From Agrobacterium sp. AGB01 (GTDB lineage: Bacteria > Pseudomonadota > Alphaproteobacteria > Rhizobiales > Rhizobiaceae), in the NCBI RefSeq assembly GCF_014851585.1, contig NZ_JACVAB010000005.1, positions 62,001 through 126,000 on the forward strand: a DNA stretch of 64,000 bases. Reading direction: 5' to 3'. Each line of letters starts with the position of its first letter. Position 1 is the stretch's first letter. The notes under the pieces were generated by a model, which saw only the letters and a list, made by a program, of their open reading frames with translations, made no database searches and was not told where the DNA came from. The position numbers and the translations under genes are program-made. Below, piece by piece: positions 1-9,382 of this stretch.

Positions 1-11
1 TGCTTGGAACC

Positions 12-914
12 GTGCGATTAAACAACCAAAAGCCCTGGCTGAGTTTGAAGGCGAGAGAAATGATGGAGGCGTGGCTGTTCGTCAGTCCCACCTTCATCGG
101 CTTCCTCATCTTTTTTCTCGGGCCGCTCTGCGCCATCCTTTATTATTCGACGACGGAATGGAACCTGCTGACGCAGGAGGCAGCCTTTATCGGCCTGGCC
201 AACTTCGAGAATGCGCTGCTGGAAAATCCGGATTTCTGGCTCGTGGTGCGCAACTCGGTCATTTTTGCAATCGGGCTCGTGCCGCTCAATATGGCGCTGG
301 CTCTCATGCTGGCGCTCGCCCTTTCACGGCCTTTCTTCGGCGTTGTGTTCTTCCGCACAGTGTTCTTCGCTCCAGTTATCACCTCGGCAATCGCCTGGGC
401 GATCGTCTGGAAGTTCCTGTTGCAGGGAGAAGGCGGCTTTATCAATCAGGTGCTGGCGATTGTCGGCATCAGTGGACCGAACTGGTTGCGTGAGCCGAAC
501 TGGGCGATGGCCGCTGTCATCGTGACGCGGGTCATCAAGATGGTGGGACTGAACATGATCCTCTACATCGCCGCCCTGCAATCCATCCCGCGGGATTACG
601 AGGAGGGAGCTCGCCTTGAGGGGGCCTCGCGTCGGCAGATTTTCAAAATGATTACCTGGCCGCTGCTTGCGCCGACGACGCTCGTCATCATGGTCATCAC
701 AACGATCGGTTCGTTCAAGGTATTCGATCACATATACCAGATGACCGGAGGCGGGCCTGAAAACGGCACGCTGGTGTTGGCTTTCTACATTTACCAGCAG
801 GGCTTCAAGTTCTTCAATATCGGGTACGCATCTGCACTGGCGATGATCATGTTCGTCATCGTAATGGCCCTGACACTGGTCCAGGTCATGCTGAGACGGA
901 AGGGCATGCAATGA
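12..914 (+). CDS. Sugar ABC transporter permease, MalF/UgpA type
   Basis: Inner-membrane subunit of a carbohydrate importer, about 300 residues, the usual length for this family. Hydrophobic segments are visible from residue 20 (LFVSPTFIGFLIFF) to the C-terminus, and the cytoplasmic EAA loop (EEGARLEGASRRQIF, about residues 197-211) that docks on the ATPase is present. The start used is a GTG at 12; an internal ATG at 61 would remove the short polar N-terminus. The stop overlaps the next permease gene by four bases (ATGA). The binding-protein gene of this operon is expected to the left of the window. The substrate cannot be read from the sequence. Confidence 0.9.
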   Translation: MRLNNQKPWLSLKAREMMEAWLFVSPTFIGFLIFFLGPLCAILYYSTTEWNLLTQEAAFIGLANFENALLENPDFWLVVRNSVIFAIGLVPLNMALALMLALALSRPFFGVVFFRTVFFAPVITSAIAWAIVWKFLLQGEGGFINQVLAIVGISGPNWLREPNWAMAAVIVTRVIKMVGLNMILYIAALQSIPRDYEEGARLEGASRRQIFKMITWPLLAPTTLVIMVITTIGSFKVFDHIYQMTGGGPENGTLVLAFYIYQQGFKFFNIGYASALAMIMFVIVMALTLVQVMLRRKGMQ

Positions 915-1753
915 AGCAGCGTCAGATCCAGATTCTTTATCGCACCTGCTGGACGATTGCGCTTTTGATCGTCGCCATACCCTTCGTCTTTCCGTTTATC
1001 TGGATGGTATCTGCGGGCTTTAAAAGCGTGACCGAAATCTTCGGCACGCCGACGCTCATTCCGCGTGTCTGGCGTTGGCAGAACTTTGTCGAGGTCTTCA
1101 CCTACCAGCCATTTGCCCGGCAGTATTTCAATTCGATATACATCGCGGTCGTTGTGACCGTGCTGACGTTGATAATCGCTTCGCTGGCCGGATATGCGCT
1201 GGCGCGAATGCGATTTGCCGGGGCGGGGCTGCTGATGGTTTTCCTGATTTCGGCGCTGATGGTGCCGGAGGAAGTCACGATCATTCCCAACTTCTTTCTG
1301 ATGCGCGGGATGGGCATGGTGGATAGCCATTGGCCACTCATCCTTCTGCCGACCTTTGGTCCGCAAGGCGTGATGGCGACGTTCCTGATGCGTCAATATT
1401 TTCTGGCGCTGCCAAAGGAGCTTGAAGATGCGGGCAAAATGGATGGGCTTTCACGCCTTGGGGTCTGGTGGAAAATCGCGATACCGATGTCGCGCCCGGC
1501 ACTGGCAGCGGTTGCGATAATCACCTTTCTTCATTCGTGGAACCTGTTCCTTGAACCGCTGATCTTTGTCAGTTCGCTCGAAATGTTCACGCTTCCGCTT
1601 GCACTTTCCAACTTCAACGACAGCTACGGCCTTCCTTTATGGAACCTGCAGCTTGCCGCAACCAGCCTTGCCGTGGTGCCGATCCTGATTGTCTATCTGA
1701 TCGCCCAGCGGCAGATCATTGAAAGTTTCGCGCTTTCCGGCGTCAAAGGGTAA
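911..1753 (+). CDS. Sugar ABC transporter permease, MalG/UgpE type
   Basis: Second membrane subunit of the same importer, 280 residues. It opens with a membrane helix (IALLIVAIPFVFPFIWM) and carries the EAA loop (ELEDAGKMDGLSRLGVWW, about residues 171-188), the contact site for the ATPase. The ending SGVKG is typical of MalG-type permeases. It is translationally coupled to the upstream permease through the ATGA overlap and lies three bases before the ATPase gene. Family membership is secure; the sugar is unknown. Confidence 0.9.
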   Translation: MKQRQIQILYRTCWTIALLIVAIPFVFPFIWMVSAGFKSVTEIFGTPTLIPRVWRWQNFVEVFTYQPFARQYFNSIYIAVVVTVLTLIIASLAGYALARMRFAGAGLLMVFLISALMVPEEVTIIPNFFLMRGMGMVDSHWPLILLPTFGPQGVMATFLMRQYFLALPKELEDAGKMDGLSRLGVWWKIAIPMSRPALAAVAIITFLHSWNLFLEPLIFVSSLEMFTLPLALSNFNDSYGLPLWNLQLAATSLAVVPILIVYLIAQRQIIESFALSGVKG

Positions 1754-1756
1754 GAT

Positions 1757-2782
1757 ATGACCAGTGTTACGCTAACGGACATTAAAAAAAGCTTCGGGGC
1801 GGTGGACGTCATCCGCGGTGTCGATCTGGAGATTGAGAACGGCGAGTTCGTCGTTTTCGTAGGCCCTTCCGGATGCGGAAAATCCACACTGCTCCGGCTC
1901 ATCTCAGGGCTGGAGTATATCACTGGCGGCGAGTTATCGATCGGCGGGCGCGTGGTGAACGAGGTGCAGGCATCGCAACGTGGCGTGGCGATGGTGTTCC
2001 AGTCCTATGCACTCTATCCGCATCTGACGGTTCGCGACAATATGGCTTTCGGGCTGAAGGTACGGAAGGTACCGACTGCGGAGCGCGACCGGCGCGTCGG
2101 CGAAGCGGCGGCAACGCTTAAGCTGGAGGCTTTGCTGGATCGCTATCCGCGCGAACTTTCCGGCGGCCAACGTCAGCGCGTAGCCATTGGTAGGGCCATC
2201 GTCGGCAATCCCGACGTATTCCTGTTTGACGAACCCCTGTCCAACCTTGATGCAGAACTGCGAGTGCACATGCGATCCGAGATCGCCGCGCTACATAAGC
2301 GTCTTGCCACCACGATGATCTACGTGACCCACGATCAGATCGAGGCCATGACGTTGGCCGATAAGATCGTCGTTCTGCGCGACGGGCGGATAGAGCAAGT
2401 GGGTTCACCAAGGGAACTCTATGAACGGCCGGCCAATATTTTCGTGGCCCAATTTATAGGAAGCCCGAAAATGAACGTAATACCGGCAGTTGAGGCAAGT
2501 GCATTGCTGAGCGGACCGCATCCTGCCTCCACCGAAACTCTAGGCGTACGACCCGAACATTTCATCATTTCCGCCCCAGGAGAGGGCGTTATGCGTGGAA
2601 TTATCAATCTCTGTGAGTATACGGGCGCAATATCTCTGCTGCATATCGCGTTGCCCAGCGGACAGATTTGCCTTGTCACCCATGACAGGCCGGAAATGCC
2701 CTCTGTGGGAAGCGAGGTCGGATTAACCGCCGATCCGTCAAAACTCCATTATTTCGACAGTCACGGAGTTTTATTACTCTAG
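1757..2782 (+). CDS. Sugar ABC transporter ATP-binding protein, MalK/UgpC type
   Basis: ATPase that energises the two permeases encoded just upstream. Walker A GPSGCGKST is at about residues 36-44, Q-loop FQSYALYP follows, then signature LSGGQ, Walker B VFLFDEP and the switch histidine in VTHDQ. After about residue 235 there is a MalK-like regulatory domain, though the protein (341 residues) is slightly shorter than typical MalK. It starts with ATG three bases after the permease stop. It appears to be the last gene of the operon, because the next gene runs the other way. Confidence 0.93.
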   Translation: MTSVTLTDIKKSFGAVDVIRGVDLEIENGEFVVFVGPSGCGKSTLLRLISGLEYITGGELSIGGRVVNEVQASQRGVAMVFQSYALYPHLTVRDNMAFGLKVRKVPTAERDRRVGEAAATLKLEALLDRYPRELSGGQRQRVAIGRAIVGNPDVFLFDEPLSNLDAELRVHMRSEIAALHKRLATTMIYVTHDQIEAMTLADKIVVLRDGRIEQVGSPRELYERPANIFVAQFIGSPKMNVIPAVEASALLSGPHPASTETLGVRPEHFIISAPGEGVMRGIINLCEYTGAISLLHIALPSGQICLVTHDRPEMPSVGSEVGLTADPSKLHYFDSHGVLLL

Positions 2783-2788
2783 TGTCGT

Positions 2789-2844
2789 AAAAACCCGCTT
2801 ATCACCCGCTCCAGATCATGAGCTGTTCGGAATATCGATAAGCG
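2789..2844 (-). terminator. Possible terminator downstream of the TonB receptor gene
   Basis: An 8-bp inverted repeat, CGCTTATC at 2796-2803 and GATAAGCG at 2837-2844, is followed on the minus strand by GG and five T residues (complement of 2789-2793). It would stop transcription from the TonB receptor gene about 160 bases beyond its stop codon. The 33-nt loop is long, so this is tentative. Confidence 0.35.
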
Positions 2845-3003
2845 AGTTTGCAGAAAGCATGTCTCAAAATCGCACGACTACCGCGCCGTCACAGTCTGCC
2901 ACGTTCGCAATAGTCTTTCTGTGCGATAGAGAGCCGCGGGTCATAATCGCGCGTGATTTGAGAATGTGGTGGATCGGTTCTGGCTCACTGTGAATGTTCC
3001 TTT

Positions 3004-5268
3004 TTAGAAATCGAACGATGCCGAAAGTGTAAAGGTACGAGATGCGCCAGCTGCGAGGAAGCTGCGAGCCGACGACGCCCAATAGTTCTCATCAAAAACG
3101 TTTTCGACATTGGCGCGGATTTCGATAGGCTTTCCGTTTTCGCGCTCGAATTTGTACCGTGCACCAAGGTCGACGCGTGTCCAGTCGTCGACCTTCAGGG
3201 TATTCGCCGCGTTGAAGTAAGTGCTGCCGCTGTGAACGACACGACCGGTGGCTGTTAGGCTTTCAATCCATGGCAAATCATATTCGCCATAGAGGCTGAT
3301 CGAAGTCTTGGGGATGCCGGGAGCCACGTTGCCATCATTTCCTCCGCCATTGGTGCGGCTTAGCTCTGCATCAAGAAATGTGATCCCGCCAAGCAGTCGC
3401 AGGCCGTCGATTGGCTCTCCGTAAGCCGTAAGTTCTACGCCGCTATTGGTCTGGAGACCATTGAGACCATAGGTGTTCCCGACCACATAAGCGCTAGGCT
3501 GCTTTATTTCGAAAAGCGCGGCCGTAAGCATGAGCGAACCGGTGTCATATTTCACCCCAACTTCTTTTTGTCGATTGACCGTAGGAGGAAGTACTTCGCC
3601 TGGGTTACTTAATGTTGGCGTCAAAGGAGCGATTGCGCCTTCCGTCAACGCCTCCACGTAATTTGCGTAGATGGATAGGTCTTCGGTCAACTTAAAGCTG
3701 GCTGCAACCGCTGGACTAAACCGTGACTCATCATAAAAGTAATTCTGTACTCCGAGAGGTCCACGATCTGGGCGCACATTGAAGCTTTTTTGGCGGACAC
3801 TTTGAAAGCGCCCGCCCAAAGTCAGTTCAAGTCTGTCGTCTAGGACGGAAAGCGTATCAGAGATTGCAAAGCTGGTAGACAACAGTTCTGAAAACGGGTT
3901 CAAGTTACCAGAACGGGGCAAGCCCGACGTATTCACCAAGCTACCTGAGATATAAACGGGATCGTAAATATTGGACACGTAGCTTGGGAAGCCCAAAGCA
4001 GATGGGTTGAGGTAACCGCGATTATTTTCCGTATAGGCTAGTTGGGCGGATATGTTCAGTTGGTGGTTTATCTCACCCGTTTCGAATTCTGAACGAATCC
4101 CTGTTTCGCCGGAATAGCTGATAATTTCTTGCGGATTGTATCCGAAATCGATCCGGGCATCACCGCTGTTGTTTAGAATTGTATAGGACGATGTCAAAAA
4201 GTCCTCACGGTAACGATACGCGCCTGCTGCGGCATAGATCGTCGTGCTGTCCAGGATATCGTACTCAATGCGGCCCGTAGCCATATTGTATGAGCTATCA
4301 AGATATTCAAACGGATTGCCCGTATTCACCTTGCCATTTGGAGCTCGCGGTATCTGCGTTACCAAAGATGCAGGTCGTGTATCTACGGTGTTAAACAGTG
4401 ATGTTGGCGAATCTAGCTTTTGTGTCGAGTGGCTCAAATCTACCGAAGCACGAAAATCATCACCACGATAGTCGATGCCGAGCGTTGCCACGCCAACTTT
4501 GGTATCATTGTGATCAAGAGCGGTTTCACCGCCCTTGATTGAGCCATTGGCGCGAACGCCCCATTCATTTGCTGGGCCAAACCGACGGCTAACGTCGGCG
4601 TGCGTCCAGAATTGTGAATCGCTGCGATAACCAGTCGTCAGACGGGTTAATGGTTCATCTGCTGCACGCTTTGGTATGAGATTGATCGTTCCGCCGACGC
4701 GACCCAGCCCGCCGTTCGCGAAATTGCTCGGTCCTTTCAAAACTTGAACCTGCTCAATGCCTTCAAGGAAATGACGACGCGGGTTGGCTATATACGGAAG
4801 TCCATCGTAAAGAATATCGAGGTTGACCACCGAAAAGCCGCGGATGAAGAACGAATCGCGCTCGCTGTTTGCAGGCGCGTCCGCGCGCACGGACGGGTCG
4901 TTGAGTGTAATATCCGCAACAGTTCGCGCCTGCTGATCACGGATGAGCTTAGCTGTGTAGGCCGTGATACTGAAGGGCGTGTCTTTAACAGGACGGTCTC
5001 CGAGGGAGCCAAGTCGTGCTCCTGTCGAAAGCTGTCCACCACTGAACGATGCAGGAGGCAGTCCGATGGTGCTTGTCTTCGGTTTGTTTTCGTTTTGAGA
5101 TTGGATCAAGATGGGGGCAAGTACTGTTGCGGAGGTGCCTGGACCGCGTTCAGCGCGATTTGCTTCTTGGCCTTGCGCTAAAACTGGCGTCAGCGCGAGC
5201 AGCGAAACGCTGGCAAGTATCGCGCAGCCGTAACTACGCAGGCAGAACTGGTGTGTTCCCTTCGACAT
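3004..5268 (-). CDS. TonB-dependent siderophore receptor, outer membrane
   Basis: Outer-membrane beta-barrel for ferric-siderophore uptake, powered by TonB. The ATG at 5268 gives 754 residues with a signal peptide ending near LTPVLAQG; two in-frame ATGs lie slightly upstream (5283, 5277) but have no better ribosome site. A possible TonB box (VLAPILIQ) follows the mature N-terminus, then the plug domain (about residues 85-190; PFSITAYT, FFIRGFSV, VLKGPSNF, GGTINLIPKRA) and a long barrel. It ends in phenylalanine (ASFDF), the recognition end for the BAM machinery. The motifs match the FhuA/FoxA siderophore class rather than vitamin B12 receptors. It lies 60 bases downstream of the DUF2218 gene, probably in one iron-regulated transcript. 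Confidence 0.93.
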   Translation of the reverse strand: MSKGTHQFCLRSYGCAILASVSLLALTPVLAQGQEANRAERGPGTSATVLAPILIQSQNENKPKTSTIGLPPASFSGGQLSTGARLGSLGDRPVKDTPFSITAYTAKLIRDQQARTVADITLNDPSVRADAPANSERDSFFIRGFSVVNLDILYDGLPYIANPRRHFLEGIEQVQVLKGPSNFANGGLGRVGGTINLIPKRAADEPLTRLTTGYRSDSQFWTHADVSRRFGPANEWGVRANGSIKGGETALDHNDTKVGVATLGIDYRGDDFRASVDLSHSTQKLDSPTSLFNTVDTRPASLVTQIPRAPNGKVNTGNPFEYLDSSYNMATGRIEYDILDSTTIYAAAGAYRYREDFLTSSYTILNNSGDARIDFGYNPQEIISYSGETGIRSEFETGEINHQLNISAQLAYTENNRGYLNPSALGFPSYVSNIYDPVYISGSLVNTSGLPRSGNLNPFSELLSTSFAISDTLSVLDDRLELTLGGRFQSVRQKSFNVRPDRGPLGVQNYFYDESRFSPAVAASFKLTEDLSIYANYVEALTEGAIAPLTPTLSNPGEVLPPTVNRQKEVGVKYDTGSLMLTAALFEIKQPSAYVVGNTYGLNGLQTNSGVELTAYGEPIDGLRLLGGITFLDAELSRTNGGGNDGNVAPGIPKTSISLYGEYDLPWIESLTATGRVVHSGSTYFNAANTLKVDDWTRVDLGARYKFERENGKPIEIRANVENVFDENYWASSARSFLAAGASRTFTLSASFDF

Positions 5269-5328
5269 GTACCCCATCCCCATTTCAATAGAATTCTGTT
5301 TGATGATTAGAACGTGTTGCAGGCAGCG

Positions 5329-5616
5329 TCAGGTTTGCGGCTGCCAATCGAACTCAAGCGTCTCCCGGAAGGCAAAGCGCTCGATATGCGTTTGAACGAC
5401 ATCCTGTAAAACTGGAAGGTCTTTGCTCTTATGTGCAGTGATTTCGATGTGAAGGCTTCTATCGTCCGCCCTCAGCCGGGCATCTCCTAGCGGCAAAGCA
5501 ATCTTTGCCGAAACGGGCGTGAACTCCGTTTCAAATTTATGTGCCCAGTGCTTGGAAAGTTGCTGTAGATAGCGACTTCCATACTCCGTCGAAATGATCG
5601 CCTGCCTGCTGGACAT
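5329..5616 (-). CDS. DUF2218 family protein
   Basis: Small soluble protein of 95 residues matching the DUF2218 family: N-terminal SRYLQQLSKHWAHKF, central LPLGDARLRADDRSLHIEI and C-terminal FRETLEFDWQ. Family members commonly sit beside siderophore receptors and iron-reduction genes, but their biochemical role is not established. I chose the ATG at 5616 because GAGG lies seven bases upstream; an in-frame ATG at 5637 lacks a ribosome site. It is the first gene of a likely two-gene unit with the TonB receptor and lies behind the TGA-N9-TCA site at 5701-5715. Confidence 0.85.
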   Translation of the reverse strand: MSSRQAIISTEYGSRYLQQLSKHWAHKFETEFTPVSAKIALPLGDARLRADDRSLHIEITAHKSKDLPVLQDVVQTHIERFAFRETLEFDWQPQT

Positions 5617-5700
5617 GAATACCTCGGATCGTATCACTTGAGTGCGTTTTGTCCGCGTCTTCTAGAAAAAACTTGGAACGTAAAGACGCAATCTCAAAGA

Positions 5701-5715
5701 TGACAATTTGAGTCA
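5701..5715. promoter_or_regulatory. Candidate RirA iron-responsive operator (TGA-N9-TCA)
   Basis: TGACAATTTGAGTCA matches the TGA-N9-TCA iron-responsive operator described for RirA in Rhizobium. It lies about 85 bases upstream of the DUF2218/TonB receptor unit. On the minus strand it overlaps a -35-like TTGACT (5716-5711), so a bound repressor could block RNA polymerase. The match and position are seen directly; RirA control is inference. Confidence 0.55.
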
Positions 5716-5716
5716 A

Positions 5717-6199
5717 GTCTTGATAACGATTTAAAGTAGAATATCCTTGGAAATATCGAAGTGAATTAGTCGATTTCGAGTGTTAGTTGCATTTAATAGC
5801 TTTTTAGAATTCACGATTGCGAATCTTGAGTTCTCTTAGGATACGTGGAATGAGCGATAGAGAATGTTCGCCATTGTTTTCAATGCCTTGTTGTGAACCG
5901 TAATGCGCGGTTGCCATTTCTGTGTATGCTGCGATCCAAGCTATGGCTATGGCGCATGTTCTTTCATTGCTTGCCAAGCATGTTCTGCAATCGCCGAACG
6001 GTGAGGAATCGGGTTGCTGCGCTGCCATTTGGACAAACATCAGGATGCGTTTCTCGTATCCATTTCCAATCAGCAGATTGTCGCTAGTACCATCCCTGAT
6101 TGTTTCCTGCAGCCTTGAGTCAAGACCAGCCCCAGATTGACAAGCCAGATGTTGCCGCGGAGCGGGCAGGGCGACACCGCCGCGTCGCCCTCGGCTCAG
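5717..6199. other. Intergenic region, no confident gene
   Basis: AT-rich near 5720-5820 and otherwise unremarkable. A 78-codon minus-strand reading frame (5804-6040) has no ribosome site and no recognisable motif, so I do not call it a gene. Next to the icd stop codon, AGGGCGAC (6168-6175) and GTCGCCCT (6184-6191) form an 8-bp stem that could end icd transcription, but no T tract follows it. Confidence 0.4.
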
Positions 6200-7414
6200 T
6201 TAAGCCCGCATGGCCTCCTGCAGGTGTTCGTCGATCTTGTCGAGGAAGGCCGTGGTGGAGAGCCATGGCTGGTCCGGGCCTATCAGCAGCGCAAGATCCT
6301 TGGTCATGAAGCCGGCTTCGACAGTTTCCACACACACTTGCTCAAGCGTGTGGGCGAACTTTGCCAGTTCCGTATTGTTGTCCAGCTTGGCGCGATGGGC
6401 GAGTCCTCGCGTCCACGCGAAGACCGAAGCGATCGAATTGGTAGAGGTTTCCTCACCCTTCTGATGCTGCCGATAATGGCGGGTCACAGTGCCATGGGCA
6501 GCTTCCGCCTCGACAGTCTTGCCATCTGGCGTCAATAGAACGGAGGTCATGAGGCCGAGCGAGCCGAAGCCCTGTGCAACGATGTCCGACTGCACGTCGC
6601 CATCATAATTCTTGCAGGCCCAGACGTAGCCGCCGGACCACTTGAGCGCCGAAGCGACCATATCGTCGATCAGGCGATGTTCGTACCAAATGCCCGCTTC
6701 CTTGAACCTCGAGGCAAACTCCTCGTCGAACACGGTCTGGAAGATATCCTTGAAGCGACCGTCATAGATTTTGAGAATGGTATTTTTCGTTGAAAGGTAG
6801 ACAGGCACCTTGCGCTGCAGGCCGTAATTCAACGAAGCGCGGGCGAATTCGGTGATGGACTCGTCGAGATTGTACATGCCAAGTGCCACCCCGGCGGAGG
6901 GAGCATCGAACACGTCACGCTCAATCACAGTGCCGTCGTCGCCGACGAACTTCATCGTCAGCTTTCCCTTGCCGGGAAATTTGAAATCGGTTGCACGATA
7001 CTGATCTCCGAAGGCGTGGCGGCCAACGATGATCGGCTGGGTCCAGCCGGGCACAAGGCGTGGCACGTTTTTGCAGATGATCGGTTCGCGGAAGATCACA
7101 CCGCCCAGGATGTTGCGGATTGTGCCGTTCGGGCTCTTCCACATCTGCTTCAGGCCGAACTCCGCGACACGCCCCTCGTCAGCGGTGATGGTCGCGCATT
7201 TGACGCCGACGCCGTGCTTGCGGATCGCATGTGCCGCATCGATCGTCACCTGGTCATTGGTCGCATCACGGTTCTCGATGCTCAGGTCGTAATATTCGAG
7301 ATCCACGTCGAGATAGGGGTGGATGAGCTTGTCCTTGATGAACTGCCAGATGATGCGTGTCATCTCATCGCCGTCGAGTTCGACGACGGGGTTTGCAACC
7401 TTGATCTTTGCCAT
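6200..7414 (-). CDS. icd: NADP-dependent isocitrate dehydrogenase
   Basis: Oxidatively decarboxylates isocitrate to 2-oxoglutarate with NADP in the cytosol. The ATG at 7414, with GGGAG upstream, gives 404 residues, typical of the dimeric eukaryote-like IDH used by alphaproteobacteria. Landmarks are the N-terminal [13 protein letters not shown], substrate-loop [12 protein letters not shown], metal-binding region [18 protein letters not shown] and coenzyme-site [13 protein letters not shown]. It lies 52 bases downstream of a GntR-family gene on the same strand, probably co-transcribed. That setting, beside a dedicated importer, is unusual for a core TCA-cycle enzyme and suggests a second, locally regulated copy. 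Confidence 0.95.
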   Translation of the reverse strand: MAKIKVANPVVELDGDEMTRIIWQFIKDKLIHPYLDVDLEYYDLSIENRDATNDQVTIDAAHAIRKHGVGVKCATITADEGRVAEFGLKQMWKSPNGTIRNILGGVIFREPIICKNVPRLVPGWTQPIIVGRHAFGDQYRATDFKFPGKGKLTMKFVGDDGTVIERDVFDAPSAGVALGMYNLDESITEFARASLNYGLQRKVPVYLSTKNTILKIYDGRFKDIFQTVFDEEFASRFKEAGIWYEHRLIDDMVASALKWSGGYVWACKNYDGDVQSDIVAQGFGSLGLMTSVLLTPDGKTVEAEAAHGTVTRHYRQHQKGEETSTNSIASVFAWTRGLAHRAKLDNNTELAKFAHTLEQVCVETVEAGFMTKDLALLIGPDQPWLSTTAFLDKIDEHLQEAMRA

Positions 7415-7466
7415 TCTGTTCTCCCATGAGACGACGTTGCGCCGCCCCTCCTCAAAGATTTTCGTG

Positions 7467-8141
7467 TCAGCGCATGTCGCGCATATGGCTTTCCACGCTG
7501 CGCAAGTGCTTGCGCATCGCATCCGCAGCCCCGGCGCCGTCGCGATTGGCAATGGCCTCCACGATGCGTTCATGTTCCTCGAATGAATGGTGATTGACCG
7601 GAGGGCGCACCGGCGTGTCACGCAACCGTCCCCAGGTGACGGCGCGGCGTACCGCATTCAACGTGTCGAGCAGCCCAAGAAGGAGTGAGTTCTGCGAAGA
7701 CTCGCCAATCAGACGATGGAGTCGGTTGTCCCACTGCTCATAGAGCCGCCAGGTCGGCGCCTGCTGCGCCTTGATCATGCAGTTGCGCAGCTCTGCAATC
7801 TGGCTCGGTGTGGCATTGAGCGCGGCACAACGGGCGACCTCGGGCTCGAATGCGATGCGGGCTCCCATGACTTCGAGCGGATTGGTCCGATGCACCATGG
7901 CGTTGATATCGGCCACCGTATCGATCGGCCGTTCGCCTGTAAAAGTGCCCTTGCCGACATGTCGCCAGACCACCCCTTCCGCCTGCAGGGTTGCCAGCGC
8001 TTTGCGCAGCGCACCGCGCCCGATTTCCAGCGCTTCTGCCAGCTCCCGCTCTGGCGGAAGGCGTCCGCCATCTTGCAATTCTGCGGTTGTGAGGAAGTCC
8101 CTGAGGCGCGTGAGAACTGCCCCATCCGAAAAGTCTGTCAT
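7467..8141 (-). CDS. GntR-family transcriptional regulator, FadR (FCD) subgroup
   Basis: Winged-helix N-terminus ([31 protein letters not shown], about residues 27-57) followed by an all-helical FCD ligand domain with the expected conserved Arg/His-rich segments ([15 protein letters not shown]). I chose the ATG at 8141 (224 residues) because the longer frame to 8222 begins with residues foreign to the family and runs through an operator-like inverted repeat. It is followed by icd and is divergent from the ABC operon starting at 8393, so it probably controls both. The ligand is unknown. Confidence 0.88.
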   Translation of the reverse strand: MTDFSDGAVLTRLRDFLTTAELQDGGRLPPERELAEALEIGRGALRKALATLQAEGVVWRHVGKGTFTGERPIDTVADINAMVHRTNPLEVMGARIAFEPEVARCAALNATPSQIAELRNCMIKAQQAPTWRLYEQWDNRLHRLIGESSQNSLLLGLLDTLNAVRRAVTWGRLRDTPVRPPVNHHSFEEHERIVEAIANRDGAGAADAMRKHLRSVESHMRDMR

Positions 8142-8153
8142 GCTCAATTTCCG

Positions 8154-8172
8154 AACCAATTTTCGATTGGTT
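8154..8172. promoter_or_regulatory. Inverted repeat upstream of gntR, candidate operator
   Basis: A perfect 7-bp inverted repeat, AACCAAT-TTTCG-ATTGGTT, lies 13 bases upstream of the GntR start codon in the divergent intergenic region. Its place and symmetry suit autoregulation by the GntR dimer. It is not a textbook FadR site, so the assignment is inference. Confidence 0.4.
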
Positions 8173-8392
8173 TGCTTATATCCGGCATATTGGTGCATGT
8201 CAACGCGCATACCTGCTGACAAAATACGATAAATTTAAAGTCATAAATAACAGATATTTACCGCAGTAAAGACTTGTTTTCCGACCTTTCCTATCGCGCC
8301 GCAACATGTTTCAATGGTTGACACAATTCGTAATTAATGAAGAATTGGTTTCAGATTGGGTTGAGAAAAACGCAATTTTGGGAGGAATGAGC

Positions 8393-9382
8393 ATGAATAC
8401 TTATCTCAGACGATTGAAGGCATCGGCTGTGGCCGCAGCCTTCTGCCTTTCAGCAGCAATACCGGGCCTGGCGCTTGCCGAGCCAATGCGCATCGCGTTC
8501 GGCGATATCGCAACCGTAGAATCCGTCCATCTACTCGCGGCACTCGAACGCGCCAAGGAGCAGGGCGTCGATGTGCAGGTCACCTTCCTGAAGAGCGAGG
8601 ATATCGCGGCACAGGCGGTGGTGAGCGGTCAGGCCGACATTGGCATCGGCGGCCCTTACTCCCTTCTCCAGAAAGTGAAGGCGCCGATCCGCATCTTCAT
8701 GCAGCTTTCCAAGCTCCAGTTCTATCCGGTGGTTAACACCGAGTTCTACAAGGAATGGAAGGATCTTGATGGCCAGGAAATCGCGGTTCACTCCCGCGGT
8801 TCAGGTACCGAGGCGATTATGCGCCTTATGGCCGACAAGAACGGCATCAAGTATTCCAACATTTCCTACGTTCCGGGCGCGGAAGTGCGCACCGGCGCCC
8901 TGCTTCAGGGCAATGTAAAGGCGACGATCGTCGATTCCTCCGGCAAGCGCGTGCTGGAGAAGGAAGCGCCAGGGAAATTCGGCTTCCTGCCGCTTGGCGA
9001 AGTCAGCGCGACCGACGAGGCGCTGTTTGCCAACACTGACTATCTCTCGAAAAACCAGAAGGATGTCGCAATCCTCGTTGAGAGCATTCTGACCACCTGG
9101 CGGGAGGTCGCTGCGGATCCTAAGGCGGCCGTTGCGCTACGTGAAAAATACAAGCTTCTTCCCGATGCGACGCCGGACATGTTAGCCGACATTGAACCTT
9201 ATTTTAGCGAGGCGGCATCTACCCTTCCGCTCAATGGTGGCGGCGAGGACGCAGCCCGCGACGACTTCGATTTTTACACGGTCTCCGGCGCGCTCGAAGG
9301 CAAGTCGGCCGACCTCAAGGTCGAAGACTTCTGGGACCTCACCGCGCTCAATGCAGCACTTGCCAAAGTCGGAACGAAGTGA
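8393..9382 (+). CDS. ABC transporter substrate-binding protein, nitrate/taurine (NMT1/SsuA) type
   Basis: Periplasmic binding protein of 329 residues. The ATG at 8393 is preferred because GGAGGA (8381-8386) lies six bases upstream; the ATG at 8387 abuts that ribosome site. A signal peptide is visible, ending near GLALAEP. The mature chain has the NMT1/SsuA fold signature (IAFGDIATVESVHLLAALE, QAVVSGQADIGIGGPYS, AVHSRGSGTEAIMRL). It is the first gene of a five-gene operon whose start codons overlap or nearly abut. The substrate is unknown; the terminal FAH-family enzyme suggests an organic acid. Confidence 0.88.
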   Translation: MNTYLRRLKASAVAAAFCLSAAIPGLALAEPMRIAFGDIATVESVHLLAALERAKEQGVDVQVTFLKSEDIAAQAVVSGQADIGIGGPYSLLQKVKAPIRIFMQLSKLQFYPVVNTEFYKEWKDLDGQEIAVHSRGSGTEAIMRLMADKNGIKYSNISYVPGAEVRTGALLQGNVKATIVDSSGKRVLEKEAPGKFGFLPLGEVSATDEALFANTDYLSKNQKDVAILVESILTTWREVAADPKAAVALREKYKLLPDATPDMLADIEPYFSEAASTLPLNGGGEDAARDDFDFYTVSGALEGKSADLKVEDFWDLTALNAALAKVGTK

